From positions 91,914,894 to 91,978,893 of the forward strand of contig NC_089228.1 of assembly GCF_963924675.1 (NCBI RefSeq): a DNA stretch of 64,000 nt. Direction: 5' to 3'. Made by a program: the position numbers and the translations under genes. The DNA is from Phocoena phocoena (Eukaryota > Chordata > Mammalia > Artiodactyla > Phocoenidae). This document shows positions 1 to 11,374 of the stretch, piece by piece. Under the pieces are notes generated by a model that was not told where the DNA came from, ran no database searches, and saw only the letters and a list, made by a program, of their open reading frames with translations. Every line of letters begins with the position of its first letter. The stretch's first letter is position 1.

Positions 1-178
1 CATTACAGTGGCTTCTCTTGTTGCAGAGCACGGGCTCTAGGGCACGCGGGCTTCAGTAGTTGTGATGTTTGGGCTTAGTTGATCTGTGGCATGTGGGATC
101 TTCCCAGACCAGGGATCGAACCCATGTCCCCTGCACTGGCAGGTGGACTCCTAACCACTGTGCCACCAGGGAACTCTC
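1..178 (-). mobile_element. CHR-type tRNA-derived SINE, cut by window edge
   Basis: Read on the minus strand this is the head of a cetacean CHR SINE. It has the 'ccctggtggcacagtggtt' promoter A-box region near 175, the 'ggttcgatccctgg' B-box region near 115, then 'gatcttcccacatgcc'-like body. The 3' part and poly(A) lie beyond position 1. It sits in the intron downstream of the CAP2 exon at 527-612. Confidence 0.9.
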
Positions 179-526
179 ACCAATTCTATTTTGATCAATG
201 TAAAAGGTTTGTCCATTTAGGGCTGGTCCATCACAAACCATCACAGATCTCTCTCATCGTGGGGATACATAACAGAGTGAGATGCATTCACGTGGGGAGA
301 GTTTATTCATTACCAGAGAACTGAGGCAGACTTTCTAAAACACACATATTATCTGGATCATTGATTTCACTTTCCACTTTGCTTTACCTGCAAAGATGGG
401 ATTTTTCCTTAATGTTTGTAGTAAACTAGACTTTGAAAGGAATCAGTAATGAACTACATTAAGCTTGGGGACAAATGTCTAACAATCAATCAATTGAAAA
501 TCTGGTCAATAAAAGAAGGTACGTAC

Positions 527-612
527 CTGTGTTTGTAGTCCTTTAAGACCCTGTTAGTGTAAAAGGTGGCAGCATCATTCATCTCCTTGACATAAGGACC
601 GGGTTTGGGGGA
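527..612 (-). CDS. CAP2: CAP2 coding exon, helical folded domain, residues ~149-176
   Basis: This 86-bp minus-strand exon is 28 codons plus two bases. It translates to [17 protein letters not shown] followed by [11 protein letters not shown] and a split Ser codon (AG). [14 protein letters not shown] is a hallmark of vertebrate adenylyl cyclase-associated proteins. Its acceptor is a good pyrimidine tract ending TTCTCTCAG (AG at 614-613), and its donor is AG|gtacgt at 526. It follows the exon at 946-1089 with no loss of frame, since that exon ends on a complete GTG codon and this one opens with TCC. CAP proteins bind cofilin-actin and monomeric actin and speed filament turnover; CAP2 is the striated muscle and brain paralogue (family knowledge). 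The next exon is outside the window. Confidence 0.95.
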
Positions 613-945
613 CTGAGAGAACAGGACCATCACCAAAGCATAGAAAGAAAAAAAATAATAGGATAAGAAAGAAAATGCCTTAAAGAAGAAGAGAAGCAAT
701 GCAGATGTTGACTTCAAAGTTGGAGGCAAATCTTGCTCTGTAAAATCAGTGAAGCACTTTCCACATCTCAGAACACAAAGCCCTGAACTTCTAAAGGGTA
801 AGAAAGAGCTGATGTATTCAGCCCGAAGGGAATCTTCCTTTCATGTAACAGGCGGAGGATGGAGAAGCCTGAAGGCAGCCATGAGTTCTCCCAAACACTC
901 CACAAACCTGACGAGGTGCAGGGGCAACATACCAGCCAGACTCAC
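613..945 (-). other. CAP2: CAP2 short intron (333 bp)
   Basis: The intron starts with gtgagt (donor at 945) after the exon at 946-1089 and ends with a pyrimidine-rich tract and CAG at 613. It contains no recognisable repeat. It is far smaller than the 42-kb intron just upstream in the gene. Confidence 0.9.
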
Positions 946-1089
946 CACAGCTATCCACCCAAGGGCAGGGATGCTTTCGCTGACGGCTGAGAGATGATTA
1001 AACATTTTACTCCCCCGGTTTCTCTCTCTGAAAGTTTGGATCTCCTGAATCTTTTCCGATATTGGTTTCAGAAGTGCAGCCACATCGTT
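946..1089 (-). CDS. CAP2: CAP2 coding exon, helical folded domain, residues ~101-148
   Basis: This 144-bp phase-0 minus-strand exon has 48 codons. It begins [20 protein letters not shown], continues [19 protein letters not shown] and ends IPALGWIAV. The pattern matches CAP2 ([22 protein letters not shown]) better than CAP1, which I recall as [22 protein letters not shown]. The acceptor is TTTGCTTCCAG (AG at 1091-1090) and the donor is GTG|gtgagt at 945. These residues form helices of the N-terminal folded domain that engages cofilin-decorated actin. One position reads Lys (RGSKMF) where I recall Asn in human CAP2; CAP1 also has Lys there. Intact splice sites and introns exclude a processed copy. 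Confidence 0.96.
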
Positions 1090-1667
1090 CTGGAAGCAAA
1101 CATTGAGCACTGTTACTGAGGACAGAACGGAGGCACAGCACCTCCACCCATGCTGGCCTAAGCAGGCCTACTCAGCACCTGTCACTTGTCGGGCTTTCAG
1201 AATCCAGCAGACTTTTTTCTTATGGTCATACTGTGTTTTCATTTTCTGAAGTATGAAGATTGAGATTTCTTACATTATTAATGCTGTCTCCTGAGACGTG
1301 GAAAAAATGCAGCAGTATGATACAGTCCCTGTTTTGGAGACCGCTGCGTGGAACACAGTGAAACTGAGTGTAGATCAAGTTATATTTTCTAATGGAATGC
1401 ACAGGTCACAGCCTAGAATAACACATGTCTAAAATCGGGATAGGTAGAAGTCAGTAAAAGGATATCTTCCTATTCCTGTGGGAAAATGATGTGAGGAAGG
1501 GTCCTTGGTTTTTACCTTAGTTACTAATCCATAAAGTGGAAATCTTTCACTGAGGCTCTCTGCAAGAAAGTGTAACAGCTTATAATATTTATAGTCACCT
1601 TAGTCTGGTTTGGTTTTCAGCATCATCCTCAGACAACTTGGCTGATGGCTACTCACCCCTCTCACTT

Positions 1668-2002
1668 TTTTTTTTAAAATTTTTATTTATTTATTTATTT
1701 TTGGCTGCATTGGGCCTTAGTTGCTGTGTGCGGGCTTTCTCTAGTTGCGGTGAGCAGGGGCTACTCTTTGTTGCGGTGCATGGGCTTCTCATTGTGGTGG
1801 CTTTTCTTGTTGCAGAGCATGGGCTCTAGGTGTATGGGCTTCAGCAGCTGTGGCACATGGGCTCAGTATGAGCACAGGCTCAGTAGTTCTGGCGCATGGT
1901 CTTAGTTGCTCCGCGGCATGTGAGATCTTCCCACACCAGGGCTTGAACCCAAGTCCCCTGCATTGGCAGGCAGATTCTTAACCACTGCCACCAGGGAAGT
2001 CC
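1668..2002 (-). mobile_element. Long-type CHR SINE with 14-bp TSD
   Basis: This is a full-length minus-strand CHR SINE. Its poly(T) and (TTTA)n lie at the left (1668-1700), and the tRNA-like head with 'ggtggcagtggttaagaat' is at the right end. It is flanked by the perfect duplication cacccctctcactt at 1654-1667 and 2003-2016, so the insertion is clean. Confidence 0.95.
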
Positions 2003-2329
2003 CACCCCTCTCACTTCTGATAAATTGATTCAACAACTGACTTTTCTAGTCACATAAAAACACTTCTAAAATTATGTGAGCTGAGTTATGAAGTATCACA
2101 GAGATTGGTGCTTGTAGCATCTCCCCATAGCATTCTTGACTTTCTTTGGTTTGGAAGAGCAGATACAGTTATCTGATTTTTTTTTTTTCCTCCAAAGAAA
2201 CAGCAACAGTTTGTACTTCAGCTTTGTAAAAGCAGTTGAAGAGGTTTTGGCAGTATTTTACAGTCTTTTAAAATAGAAAAGCCCCTTAAAGCTCCTTAAT
2301 TTCTTTAACCAAGACTTCAGAGGTTCTTA

Positions 2330-2800
2330 ACTGAACTTCAAGGTTCTCAACTTGGGCTACACATTGAAATCACCTGGAAGCTTTCAAAAACAGGCCTTGG
2401 GGGCTTCCCTGTTGGCACAGTGGTTAAGAATCTGCCTGCTAATGCAGGGGACATGGGCTCGAGCCCTGGTCTGGGAAGATCCCACATGCCGCAGAGCAGC
2501 TAAGCCTGTGTGCCACAACTACTGAAGCCCGCGTGCCTAGAGCCCATGCTCTGCAACAAGAGAAGCCACCGCAATGAGAGGCCCACAAACCGCAATAAAG
2601 AGTAGCCCTCGTTCGACGCAATTAAAGAAAGCCCGTGTGCAGCAACGAAGACCCAACGCAGCAATAAATAAATTAAAAATAAAAACACAAACCAGGCCTG
2701 GGCCCCACCCCCAGAGACTCTGATTTAACTGGTCTGGGGGTGGCCTGGGTTTCGGGGGGAATTGGAAAAGCTCCCAGGTGCAGATTTTAATCATTGCTAC
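2330..2800 (+). mobile_element. MER5A-like hAT DNA transposon remnant, split by a SINE
   Basis: The left half (2330-2401) has 'ggttctcaacttgggctacacattgaaatcacctggaag'-type sequence. The right half (2689-2800) has 'ggccccacccccagagactctgattt' and 'tggtctgggggtgg'. Together they follow the order of the non-autonomous hAT-Charlie element MER5A. The SINE at 2402-2688 sits in the middle. The family call is by eye. Confidence 0.75.
2402..2688 (+). mobile_element. Long-type CHR SINE inside MER5A
   Basis: This plus-strand CHR SINE runs from 'ggcttccctgttggcacagtgg' through 'acgaagacccaacgcag' to an A-rich (aataaat) tail. It is flanked by an imperfect duplication of about 12 bp resembling acaggccttggg / accaggcctggg. 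It interrupts the MER5A copy and so is younger. Confidence 0.92.
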
Positions 2801-2944
2801 AATGGTAGTTTAACATCCTTTAGGACAGTTGTTTCTGCCAGGGACAGCAAACCATTAGGGAAGAAATAATGCTCAGCTGCAGTAGCTTCCAGCCCTCACT
2901 TCTCCTTCTTGACCCTGTATATGCCCTCCCCTAAAAGAAATGTA

Positions 2945-3160
2945 TAAAGGCTTTGGAATTATAATGACCTTGGTTCAAATCTTTGCTCTGACACTTTATG
3001 AGGCCTTGAGCAAACTACTTAACCAAAGCCTTGGTCTCCTCATCTGTAAATCAGAGATAGTAATACTTACAGCTTATAGGCTACAGGAGAGGTGACGTCT
3101 TAAACCTCTGGCACGTGGGATGGACACAATAAATGGAAGTGATTATTATTATTACTATTA
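2945..3160 (+). mobile_element. MIR SINE
   Basis: The sequence shows the MIR order: 'ggaattataatgaccttggttcaaatc', 'ttgagcaaactacttaacc', then 'cctcatctgtaaatcagagatagtaatac'. It is an old pan-mammalian element, well diverged, in the CAP2 intron. An (ATT)n-like stretch follows at about 3143-3160. Confidence 0.8.
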
Positions 3161-3427
3161 TTCAGTTAGCTCAGATGGGGGTAAAAAAGATGTTCTCTGT
3201 AATACGTAATATTCATTTGCCTCAAACAAGCAGTCTGTGTATTTAAGATAAGAGAGGCTCCAAATAAACATCCACGTAGGCTAACAGGATTTTAGGGTTA
3301 CGGGAGTCTAAATTAGGTCATCTAGTTCAGGTTTTTGACAGATTCAGCTAAGTGGGTCACATTCAGTATTTTAAAAAAGTAACTGAAATAGAATAGAAAA
3401 TATCAGAGGGCATGTCATGTATAAGGC

Positions 3428-3740
3428 TGGGTGTTTTTTTTTTTTGGCCACACCGTGCCACACGTGGGATCTTAGTTCCCCAGCAAGGGAGAGTAAAGGC
3501 TCAGGTCTGGATGAGACTGCTTGGGTTGAAGTCCTTGCAAGTCAGTGTACTAAGCTCTAGAACTTTAAACAAGTGGCCAAACTTGTCTATGATTCCGTGA
3601 TCACATCTCCAAAATACTGTTGATAATGGCACTCACTTCTCATGGCTGTTAGAAGGAGTAAATGAGAAGAACATGTCCGTGCTTGGTAAGGAGGCAGGTA
3701 CATTGTGAGTGCTCGACAAATAGCAGGAGACCTCAAAGAC
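3428..3740 (+). mobile_element. MIR copy preceded by a minus-strand CHR-1-like SINE fragment
   Basis: Positions 3428-3492 look like a truncated minus-strand SINE: poly(T), 'ggccacaccgtgcc', 'acgtgggatcttagttcccc'. From about 3495 to 3740 the text follows MIR on the plus strand: 'gagactgcttgggttgaag', 'aacaagtggccaaacttg', 'gagtgctcgacaaatag'. Both assignments are by eye; the MIR is diverged. Confidence 0.6.
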
Positions 3741-3927
3741 ATCTGCCAGTTTAAAAATCTCTGATTGACAAGATTCACTGACCAGCTCTTTCCTATCACT
3801 GACATGCAAAGTCAGGAAAAACATTTTCTAACTGAGATCTGCAGCTGGAGAGGCATGTTTTTGTTTGGGAGAAACAAAAAGAAATACAGGGAAAGAAAGC
3901 AAAGTGTTCTTAAAGTTCTCAGTGGAC

Positions 3928-4425
3928 TTTTTTTTTCCTGTTTTATTGAGAAATAATTGACATACATCACTGTATAAGTTTAAGGTATAAATATATGCAA
4001 ATCAAACCAGCATGATGGTTTGATTTACATATACTGTGAAATGATTACTACAATAGGTTTAGTTAATTAATATCCGTCATCTGATAGATACAATAAAAAG
4101 AAAAGGAAAAAGAGTTTCCCCCTGTGATGAGAACTCTTGGGATCTACTCTTTTAACAACCTTCCTACATATCATATAGCAGTGTTAGCTATAGTCGTTAC
4201 GCTGTACAGTACATCCCTAGTACTTATCTGTAACTGAAAGTTTATACCTTATGACCAGCTTCCTCTGACTCCCCCTTCCCCCTAGCCCCCAGTTCTGGTA
4301 ACCACAAATCTCTCTTTTTCTGAGTTTGGTGGGGTTTTGTTTGTTTGTCTAGATTCCACATATAAGTGAGATCATACAGTATTTGTCTTTCTCTGACTTA
4401 CTTCACTTAGCATAATGTCTACAAA
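3928..4425 (-). mobile_element. L1 3' end, minus strand
   Basis: This reads as an antisense older L1 3' UTR. A T-rich start and 'gttttattgagaaataattgacatac' are followed by 'ccagttctggtaaccac', 'attccacatataagtgagat' and 'cttcacttagcataatg'. There is no intact ORF. It lies directly left of the MLT1 LTR. Confidence 0.85.
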
Positions 4426-4605
4426 GTTAGTGGACTTTCAAAATTCTTCCATACTGAAGGAGGTGAAAAACAAAAAAAGGTTGCTGCAGAAGCTAGCCAG
4501 GTCTTGTGGAAAATTCATGAATACCCTTCCACCTTCTCACTTTCCCTTCTGGCCATTACAAAGGAAAGGTCTCATAGGTGTGACAGGAAGACCCTGAATC
4601 AGGGT

Positions 4606-4987
4606 TGTTATGGGCTGAATGTGTCCTCCCCAAATTCAAATACTGAAGCCCTAACCCCCAGGACCTCAGAATGTGAGTGTATTTGGAGGCAGGGTCTTTA
4701 AAGAGGTGCTTCAGTTAAAATGACGTCATGAGGGTGGACCCTAAACCAATATGACAGGTGTTCTTATAAGAGATGAGGATGCACACACTCACAGGGAAGA
4801 CCATGTGAGGACACAGGGTGAAGACAGCCGTCTGCAAGCCAAGGAGAGGGGCTTCAGAAGCAACCAACCCTACTGACACCTTGATCTCGGACTACCAATC
4901 TCCAGAATTGTGAGAATATACATTTCTGTTGTTTAAGCCACCCAGTCCGTGGTACTTTGTTCTGGCAACATTGGCAAACTAATATGA
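4606..4987 (+). mobile_element. MLT1-type MaLR solo LTR
   Basis: It starts TGTTATGGGCTGAATGTGTC and contains 'ctaacccccaggacctcag' and 'aggtgttcttataagagatg'. It ends with 'ttctgttgtttaagccacc' and 'actaatatga'. This is the MLT1 LTR layout (ERVL-MaLR group). No internal retroviral sequence adjoins it, so it is a solo LTR. Confidence 0.85.
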
Positions 4988-5319
4988 GGGTGTAATGACA
5001 GTACAGGAAAAGCAAACAAACACCCCCAAACTCTCAACAAAGAAACAAAACCCCTCTAAACAGTCCCTGACCCAAACACAGCTCTTCCATTTTCTTGGTG
5101 AATGACTGCTAAAGTCAGGTTTAAATGCCCTCCCTGCAATTTCACTCTTTAGAAGGGGAACACTTCCCTCTTTAAGGGATTCTTTTTAGTCCAAATTCAA
5201 CACCCAATCAAAGGTGCGTTATATAGGTTTTCCCAGAAGGCAGCTGAGTATTAATTATGGCAACACTAGTAAAAAGCATCCTAATTTTCTCCAGTGATTT
5301 GCTCAGCCATGATGTTCTT

Positions 5320-5791
5320 TTCTTTTTTTTACATCTTTATTGGAGTATAATTGCTTTACAATGTTGTGTCAGTTTCTGCTGTATAACAAAGTGAGTCAGC
5401 TATAGGTATACATATATCCTCATATCCCCTCCGTCTTGCGCCTCCCTCCCAATCCCACCCCTCTAGGTGGTCACAAAGCACCGAGCTGATCTCCCTGTGC
5501 TATGCTACTAGCTATCTATTTTACATTTGGTAGTGTATATATGTCCATGCTACTCTCTCACTTTGTCCCAGCTTCCCCTTCCCCCCTCTCCATGTCCTCA
5601 AGTCCATTCTCTACATCTGCGTCTTTATTCCTGTCCTGCCCCTAGGTTCAGCAGAACCATTTTTTTTTTAGATTTCATATACATGGTTAGCATATGGTAT
5701 TTGTTTTTCTCTTTCTGACGTACTTCATTCTGTATGAGAGACTCTAGGTCCCTCCACCTCACTACAAATAACTCAATTTCATTTCTTTTTA
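5320..5791 (-). mobile_element. Cetartiodactyl-type L1 3' end with TSD
   Basis: This antisense L1 3' end has a T-rich left edge, then 'catctttattggagtataattgctttac', 'ctaggtggtcacaaagcacc' and 'ctgtatgagagactctaggt'. It is flanked by a 15-bp duplication, agccatgatgttctt (5305-5319) and agccatgatattctt (5792-5806). The insertion is 5'-truncated. Confidence 0.92.
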
Positions 5792-6264
5792 AGCCATGAT
5801 ATTCTTGATGTAATGACACTTTTGAGAAAGGCCAGAATATCTGAATTGTTAGTGATATCTGGCCTACTGCCCCAAGGGGAAAAAGAACCAGAAACTGTAT
5901 ATTTACAATGTTAGATAGATTTATTAAGGCCATCTTTGTTTATCTCTAACTTCACAAGAACAAACTCTGAAGTCTGAGGAGACAGAGTATTCTGGAAGAT
6001 ATTTTATATCGGTTATCTGATGAAAGCACCAAAAAGATTGAGAAAGTTTCCTTCTGCCTTAGTTTGGCAATTGCGTGAAGAATTGTCCTCATTAAAAAAA
6101 AAAAAGTAATGCTGAGAGGACTAAGTACAACGGCTATGTGCACCACCCTACTAAGCAGTGCAGCTTTATTCTGTGCCAACAGATTTCTCGTGTACTTTAA
6201 AGGAGGCTGACATTCTCCAGCTCATCCTGAACTTTCACAGCTGCAATCAAAAACACAGAGAGAG

Positions 6265-6426
6265 GGCTTCCCTGGTGGCGCAGTGGTTGACAGTCCGCCT
6301 GCCGATGCAGGGGACACGGGTTCGTGCCCCAGTCCAGGAAGATCCCACACGCCAAGGAGCGGCTGGGCCCGTGAGCCATGGCCGCTGAGCCTGCGCGTAC
6401 CGAAAAAAAAAAAAAAAAAAAAAAAA
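6265..6426 (+). mobile_element. Short-type CHR SINE with internal deletion
   Basis: The body from 'gggcttccctggtggcgcag' to 'gccgctgagcctgcgcgt' matches the other short-type copies here. It then jumps straight to 'accg' and poly(A). About 52 bases present in sister copies (for example at 51938-52152) are missing, and the break lies at a repeated 'gcgt'. Confidence 0.93.
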
Positions 6427-7829
6427 CCCATGGAGAACATTCGAGTTATGGTGTGATTTCCATCAAGGCTGACTGTATGGGATATCAGAGGAAAAGTGAA
6501 TTGCGGGGCGGTGGGCGTCTGTTAGAGGAACTTCCACTTGTTTAAGTATTAAGCATGTATTAAGCATACTCAATAAATACAGGTTGAATTGCACTGATGT
6601 CAATTAACGCTACAAAAGGGCTTTCCACTGATGGGAGATAAATTTCAGAGGCATCCTGGGTTTTTTTCAATGGTGTGCATTGGTGGTAGCTTTTCAGACA
6701 CAGCTAAAAGCTAGTGTGCTTTGGAATGACTTTAAATCGGCCAATTTAACGTAGGTCTCACGCAGATTTTTTTTTTTTAACTTATCACTCAGGTTTCTTT
6801 TATTCTGAGAGACTTTTCCCTGAAAGAAAATCATTTTTTAAGACTCATGTGAAGGTTAGCTGAAAAATCTCCCTTGCCCTCCCCCAGGTTTCTGTGGCTT
6901 TAACAGAAGGTCAAAATGGCCAAACTGGAGAAGATGCATGTGCAAATTGCAAGTTTCAGCGAGTGTTTCCAAGCACTATCTTAGCTTAATGGGACTGTAC
7001 TTTGGAGAGTATTTCAGGACTCCATGTCTTTATGACCCTAGTTTCTGCTTTAAAGTTGAAGAGTTGAGACCCATTATCAGCTTCATCTCAGTTTATCAGC
7101 AAGCTCTGTAGAAACTTTACCCAAAAAGGAAAACCAAATTCCCACTCATGCTTTTTTGTAAGGGGATGGAACGAATTCTGGGAGTTTGACCTCAAAGATG
7201 TGTCATTGAGTAAACTGAAATAAGCTTATTTCTGGAATCCATGGTTCTTGTGTAGTTTCTACATCAGATAGAAAATGGATCAATCTGCTATTATTTCTTT
7301 TAAAATAATTTCTTTTTCTGATTACATGCTCTTTGTGAAACATTGGAAAATAAAGATGGAAAAACATAAGTAAACAATAAACGTCCTTAATTCCACCACA
7401 CAGAGAAAAACACTGCTAAATGGTGATTTTTTTTCTTGTAGGTGTAATTATCAGAGATATCTTCAAAACTAATAACTTTAAAAATAATGGCTGTTAAGAC
7501 CATAAGGAATAATCGTAAGAGCTGAATTTAAGCAGTTCAGTTAAAACAAGCAAGCACAAAAACAAATAAAAACCCATCAGTATATTGGCAAGTTCTCTGA
7601 AACTCTATCATTTTTAGAAAGGATGTTTTAAATACAAATACTACAAAGACATTACTGTTACAACTCAGGAAAACTTAATAGCATTAAAGTAAAAATTGGA
7701 CTTTTTAATATTTGACTCCCACCTTCATTAAAAAATTCTAAGAAAGCTTATATCAAGCAGTACATCTTAGCCAACCATACTACCAAATATCAACGACTAT
7801 TACTTTGGCTTAGTTGTTTTTGTATAAAG
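6427..7829. other. Intronic stretch without a recognised gene
   Basis: This is AT-rich intron. The only repeat-like piece is near 7290-7450 ('gtgaaacattggaaaataaagatgg', 'cttaattccaccacacag'), which resembles a diverged interspersed repeat I cannot name. Confidence 0.5.
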
Positions 7830-7995
7830 TTTTACCAGTTGATTCCATGTGAGTGCATATGAGTATATAGCACAGAAAACATATGGAAAGATACTCATCA
7901 AAGTTTTTATTTAATTGTATTGCCTTATCCATATATTTAAAATTTTCTAATATGTATATGCATTTCTTTTGTAATGAAGGGAAAAGTTTTAAAAC
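7830..7995 (+). mobile_element. Old L1 3' end (tentative)
   Basis: The segment 'tatagcacagaaaacatatggaaag' through 'tatatgcatttcttttgtaatg' to an A-rich end resembles 3' UTRs of old L1M subfamilies. It is diverged and no TSD is visible. The stretch from here to 8671 is otherwise unassigned. Confidence 0.45.
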
Positions 7996-8681
7996 ATACT
8001 AATCAGTTTTGTACCTTCAATGGTAGAAAAAAATTTCATATAGGTGCTATTAAATTTATAGATATCAAATAATATTAAGACTCTTTCTCAGCATTAGGGA
8101 AGTAGCTTCAGGAAAACATGTTCAGAAATTATCAGAATAAATTATTCAGCTGAAGAAGAATAGTTAACATTTTTTTCAGGCAAAGGTTATCCAAATCAGG
8201 AACAGTGTTTGCTTCTAAAAATATATCATTTGGGCACATTCTAATAAATGAAGCAATTGTTTTCATCATTTTAAGTCAGAAGCAAACTTTTTTAATCAGA
8301 AATGCTAAATTCATTAACTTGCTTTGGTGCAATTGTAGATATTTCTCTAGACTAATTTCCCTTCATTGTTCCTCTAATATAAAAATTTTCCACTGTCCAG
8401 AAACATTTTGGAGGTTTCAGAATATCCTCACGATAATACTTTCAGAAACATTTGTACATTTAAGACAACTTGAAAATTTAAAACATTTGCAAAACTGTCA
8501 CAGAAATCAATCTAAATAAATAAAACTGAGATCCATGAATGTACGTGATGCTATGGTAGCTGCCATTGTATTGCATTATGACAAATCCCTCAGAAAATAT
8601 TTTTATATGTTCTTAAGGCTTTACATTCCACATATATGTCTTATTTTATGATTGTTAAACTCTCTTAAAAGTACACTCAAG

Positions 8682-8811
8682 GGGCTTCCCGGGCAGTCAA
8701 GTGGTTAAGACCCCACATTCCCAATGCAGGGGTCACGGGTTCGATCCTTGGTCAGTGAACTAAGATCCCGCATGCGGAATGGTGCGGCCAAACAAACAAA
8801 CAAAACAAAAA
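8682..8811 (+). mobile_element. CHR-1-like short tRNA-derived SINE with TSD
   Basis: It begins 'gggcttcccgggcagtcaag', has a B-box 'gggttcgatccttgg' and a body 'gaactaagatcccgcatgcgg'. It ends in (CAAA)n. The 10-bp duplication tacactcaag at 8672-8681 and 8812-8821 bounds it. This 'aactaagatcccgcatgc' class lacks the long CHR body. Confidence 0.93.
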
Positions 8812-8872
8812 TACACTCAAGAATCCCAAAGGCTTTTTTTGCTTTCATTCCTTAAAAATCATTCTTAAAGAA

Positions 8873-9268
8873 TTAAATTCTGCCATTTGCAACAACATGG
8901 ATGGACCTGGAGGGTATTATGCTTAAAGAAATAATTCAGACAAAGAAATACAAATACTATATGTTTTCACTTACATATGGAATCTAAAAATTTTTTAAAT
9001 GAATGAATATAACAAAACAGAAACAGACTCATAGATACAGAGAACTGGTTACCAGAGGGGAGAAAGGGAGGAGGAGCAAGATGGGGAAGGGAATTAAGAG
9101 GTAGAAACTATTAGGTATAAAATAAATAAGATACAAGCATGTAATGTACAGTGCAGGGAATATAGCCAGTATGTTATAATAACTTTAAATGTAATATCTA
9201 TAAAAATATCTAATCACTATATTGTACACTGAAAATAATATAATGTAAATCAACTAAACTTCAATTTA
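8873..9268 (+). mobile_element. L1 3' end with SINE in its right TSD
   Basis: This sense L1 3' end shows 'tgcaacaacatggatggacc', 'cacttacatatggaatctaa', 'ggttaccagaggggag' and a terminal A-run. The flank aaatcattcttaaagaa near 8857 recurs to the right as aaatcattctt at about 9270. That right copy is interrupted by the SINE at 9283. Confidence 0.88.
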
Positions 9269-9282
9269 AAAAAATCATTCTT

Positions 9283-9628
9283 GGGACTTCCCTGGTGGCG
9301 CAGTGGTTAAGAATCCGCCTGCCAAGGCAGGGGACATGGATTCGATCCCTGGTCCGGGAGGATCCCACATGCTGCGGGGCAACTAAACCCGTAAGCCACA
9401 ACTACTGAGACTGCGCTCTAGAGCCCGCGAGCCACAACTACTGAAGCCCACGAGCCACAACTACTGAAGCCCGCACGCCTAGAGCCTGTGCTCCCCAACG
9501 AGAGAAGCCACCGCAATGAGAAGCCCGCGCACAGCAACGAAGAGTAGCCCCCACTCACCACAGCTAGAGAAAGCCCACACTCAGCAACGAAGACCCAATG
9601 CATCCAAAAATAAATAAATCTTAAAAAA
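9283..9628 (+). mobile_element. Long-type CHR SINE
   Basis: This full-length plus-strand CHR SINE runs from 'gggacttccctggtggcgcag' to 'cgaagacccaatgcatcc' and an A-rich tail. It contains a local duplication of 'agccacaactactgaagccc' (about 9430-9470). Flanks aaatcattctt and aaatcattcgt form its TSD, shared with the L1 insertion site. Confidence 0.94.
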
Positions 9629-11374
9629 AAATCATTCGTAAAGAGTAAAAGGAATGAACTGCTTTCCAGAATGAACTGCATTGTCCTGATACTTATGAGA
9701 GAAGCTTCCAACATGCATAAACTCCTACTTAAATTTTTAATACAAATCTATCAACAACCATTATACTCGTCAGCACATTTTTTCCCAGTAATAATATTTG
9801 AAAAACAAACTATTTCAGACATAACAGAAAAGCATACAAAGTAATGACAAGCACCCATATACGTGAAACATAATTTAATATTGCATTGGGGCCCAGGATC
9901 ATTCCTATGATATCCCTTTACTGACATTTGCCCAAAAAAACAGCTGGAAAGGCAGAGGTCTGGAGCCTGGGACACAGAACTATTCAGATAGAACCTCAGG
10001 GGTAGCACTGAAGCTTGATGTCAAATTGTTGTATTTTTCTCATAAAGGTAGAACAGTTGCAAATTGGGCATTTTTAGTGTAGTCTTTTCTGCCAAAGGAT
10101 TCAGCAAACCAGCTAACAGCTAAACAGCCTTCTCCAAAGTCATTTTTTAAAAAACTATTCAGGTAACAATTTACACTGTTGCTTATCAATATATTTAAAC
10201 CTCTCAGAATCATGCAAAGCCTTATTTAGGATTTTGGGGCCACTGACCCAATGAACAATGGACACTTCTTTGTCAGTTCCCACTTCCTGTTTTCAGTCTT
10301 TGCCACTGTTCACAAGTGTGAGCCCCACCTGTCATCATTTTTAGTTTTTGTGCGCAGTATCTGGGGAAGCCCTCGCTCTAAAACCTACAATTTATTCATC
10401 AGAACAAGAACACAGTTCTGCTGATGTGATACGTGGGCCACAATTTTCTCTAAGCTCTCAATGTTTGACTTGTCTCAGAATGGTAGGTATGTTCAATGGC
10501 TATCTAAATGTATACACAGTAACCCAAATAGTTTGTATCCTTACAATATCTCATCTCCTGAATCTTACTGCAACAACAGGGGTCAGAAGACGATAGAAAC
10601 GAACAAACAACATTAACTGTTCCTCAGAATGAGAGTTATAGTTTTCATTATAGTTGTTCTGTTAGGAAGAGAATTTCATTGATAGTACAGGAAGATAATA
10701 GTCCAATCAGAGAAAATACATCTTTTCCATTCATTCATGTGTTGGCTAACGACTGTACGTGGGACACATACAAAGCTCTAGTGTCTCTCTCTTGTATGAC
10801 TGGACTTGACAAAATGGGTTCCTAGAAAATGCTAGGTTCATGGCAGGGACTTGGCATTAGCTACATTATTTGAGATCCGGGAAGGAAGCAGTGGGTCAAT
10901 AATGGGCAATGACAAATAAAGACATACGAAATCATGGCAGAGAGAAACCAGAAGGGAAAATTAAGTTGAAAATCAAAAACTTAACCTGGTTACCCACAGT
11001 AAGCATAAGAGAATAGATTGGATGGTTGAGAAGAATCTCATCTTGTACTTTGTCATTGTTTCAGCTTATTTTATGGACCCAGCTGAAAAGACATCAACTT
11101 TCCCTCTCTCTGGGTAGGTACTATCTGGCTTCTGACAGTGATAAATTTTATAATCACCCACAATTTTACTTTATGGGATTCTGAACGTTAAAGCTGGACA
11201 GTAGATCTCACTGTGCTTTACTTAATCGCACAGGGACTTCACTAACAATTTCTAAAGTTGGAGAGAATTGCCAAAACCATTCAAATTTACCAGCTTTATA
11301 AAATCTAAAACAATATACTGTGATCAGAAATTAGTTCTCTGAGATAGAAAAAAAATCTGAACTGCTGTAAGTTT
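9629..11374. other. Intronic stretch without a recognised gene or repeat
   Basis: I see no gene, young repeat or splice-bounded coding exon here. Stop-free stretches are short and lack similarity to anything I recognise. Confidence 0.5.

Noticed and set aside
527..1089. CAP2 exons as a processed pseudogene
   Set aside because: Introns with correct GT...AG boundaries separate all three exons and the frame is intact.
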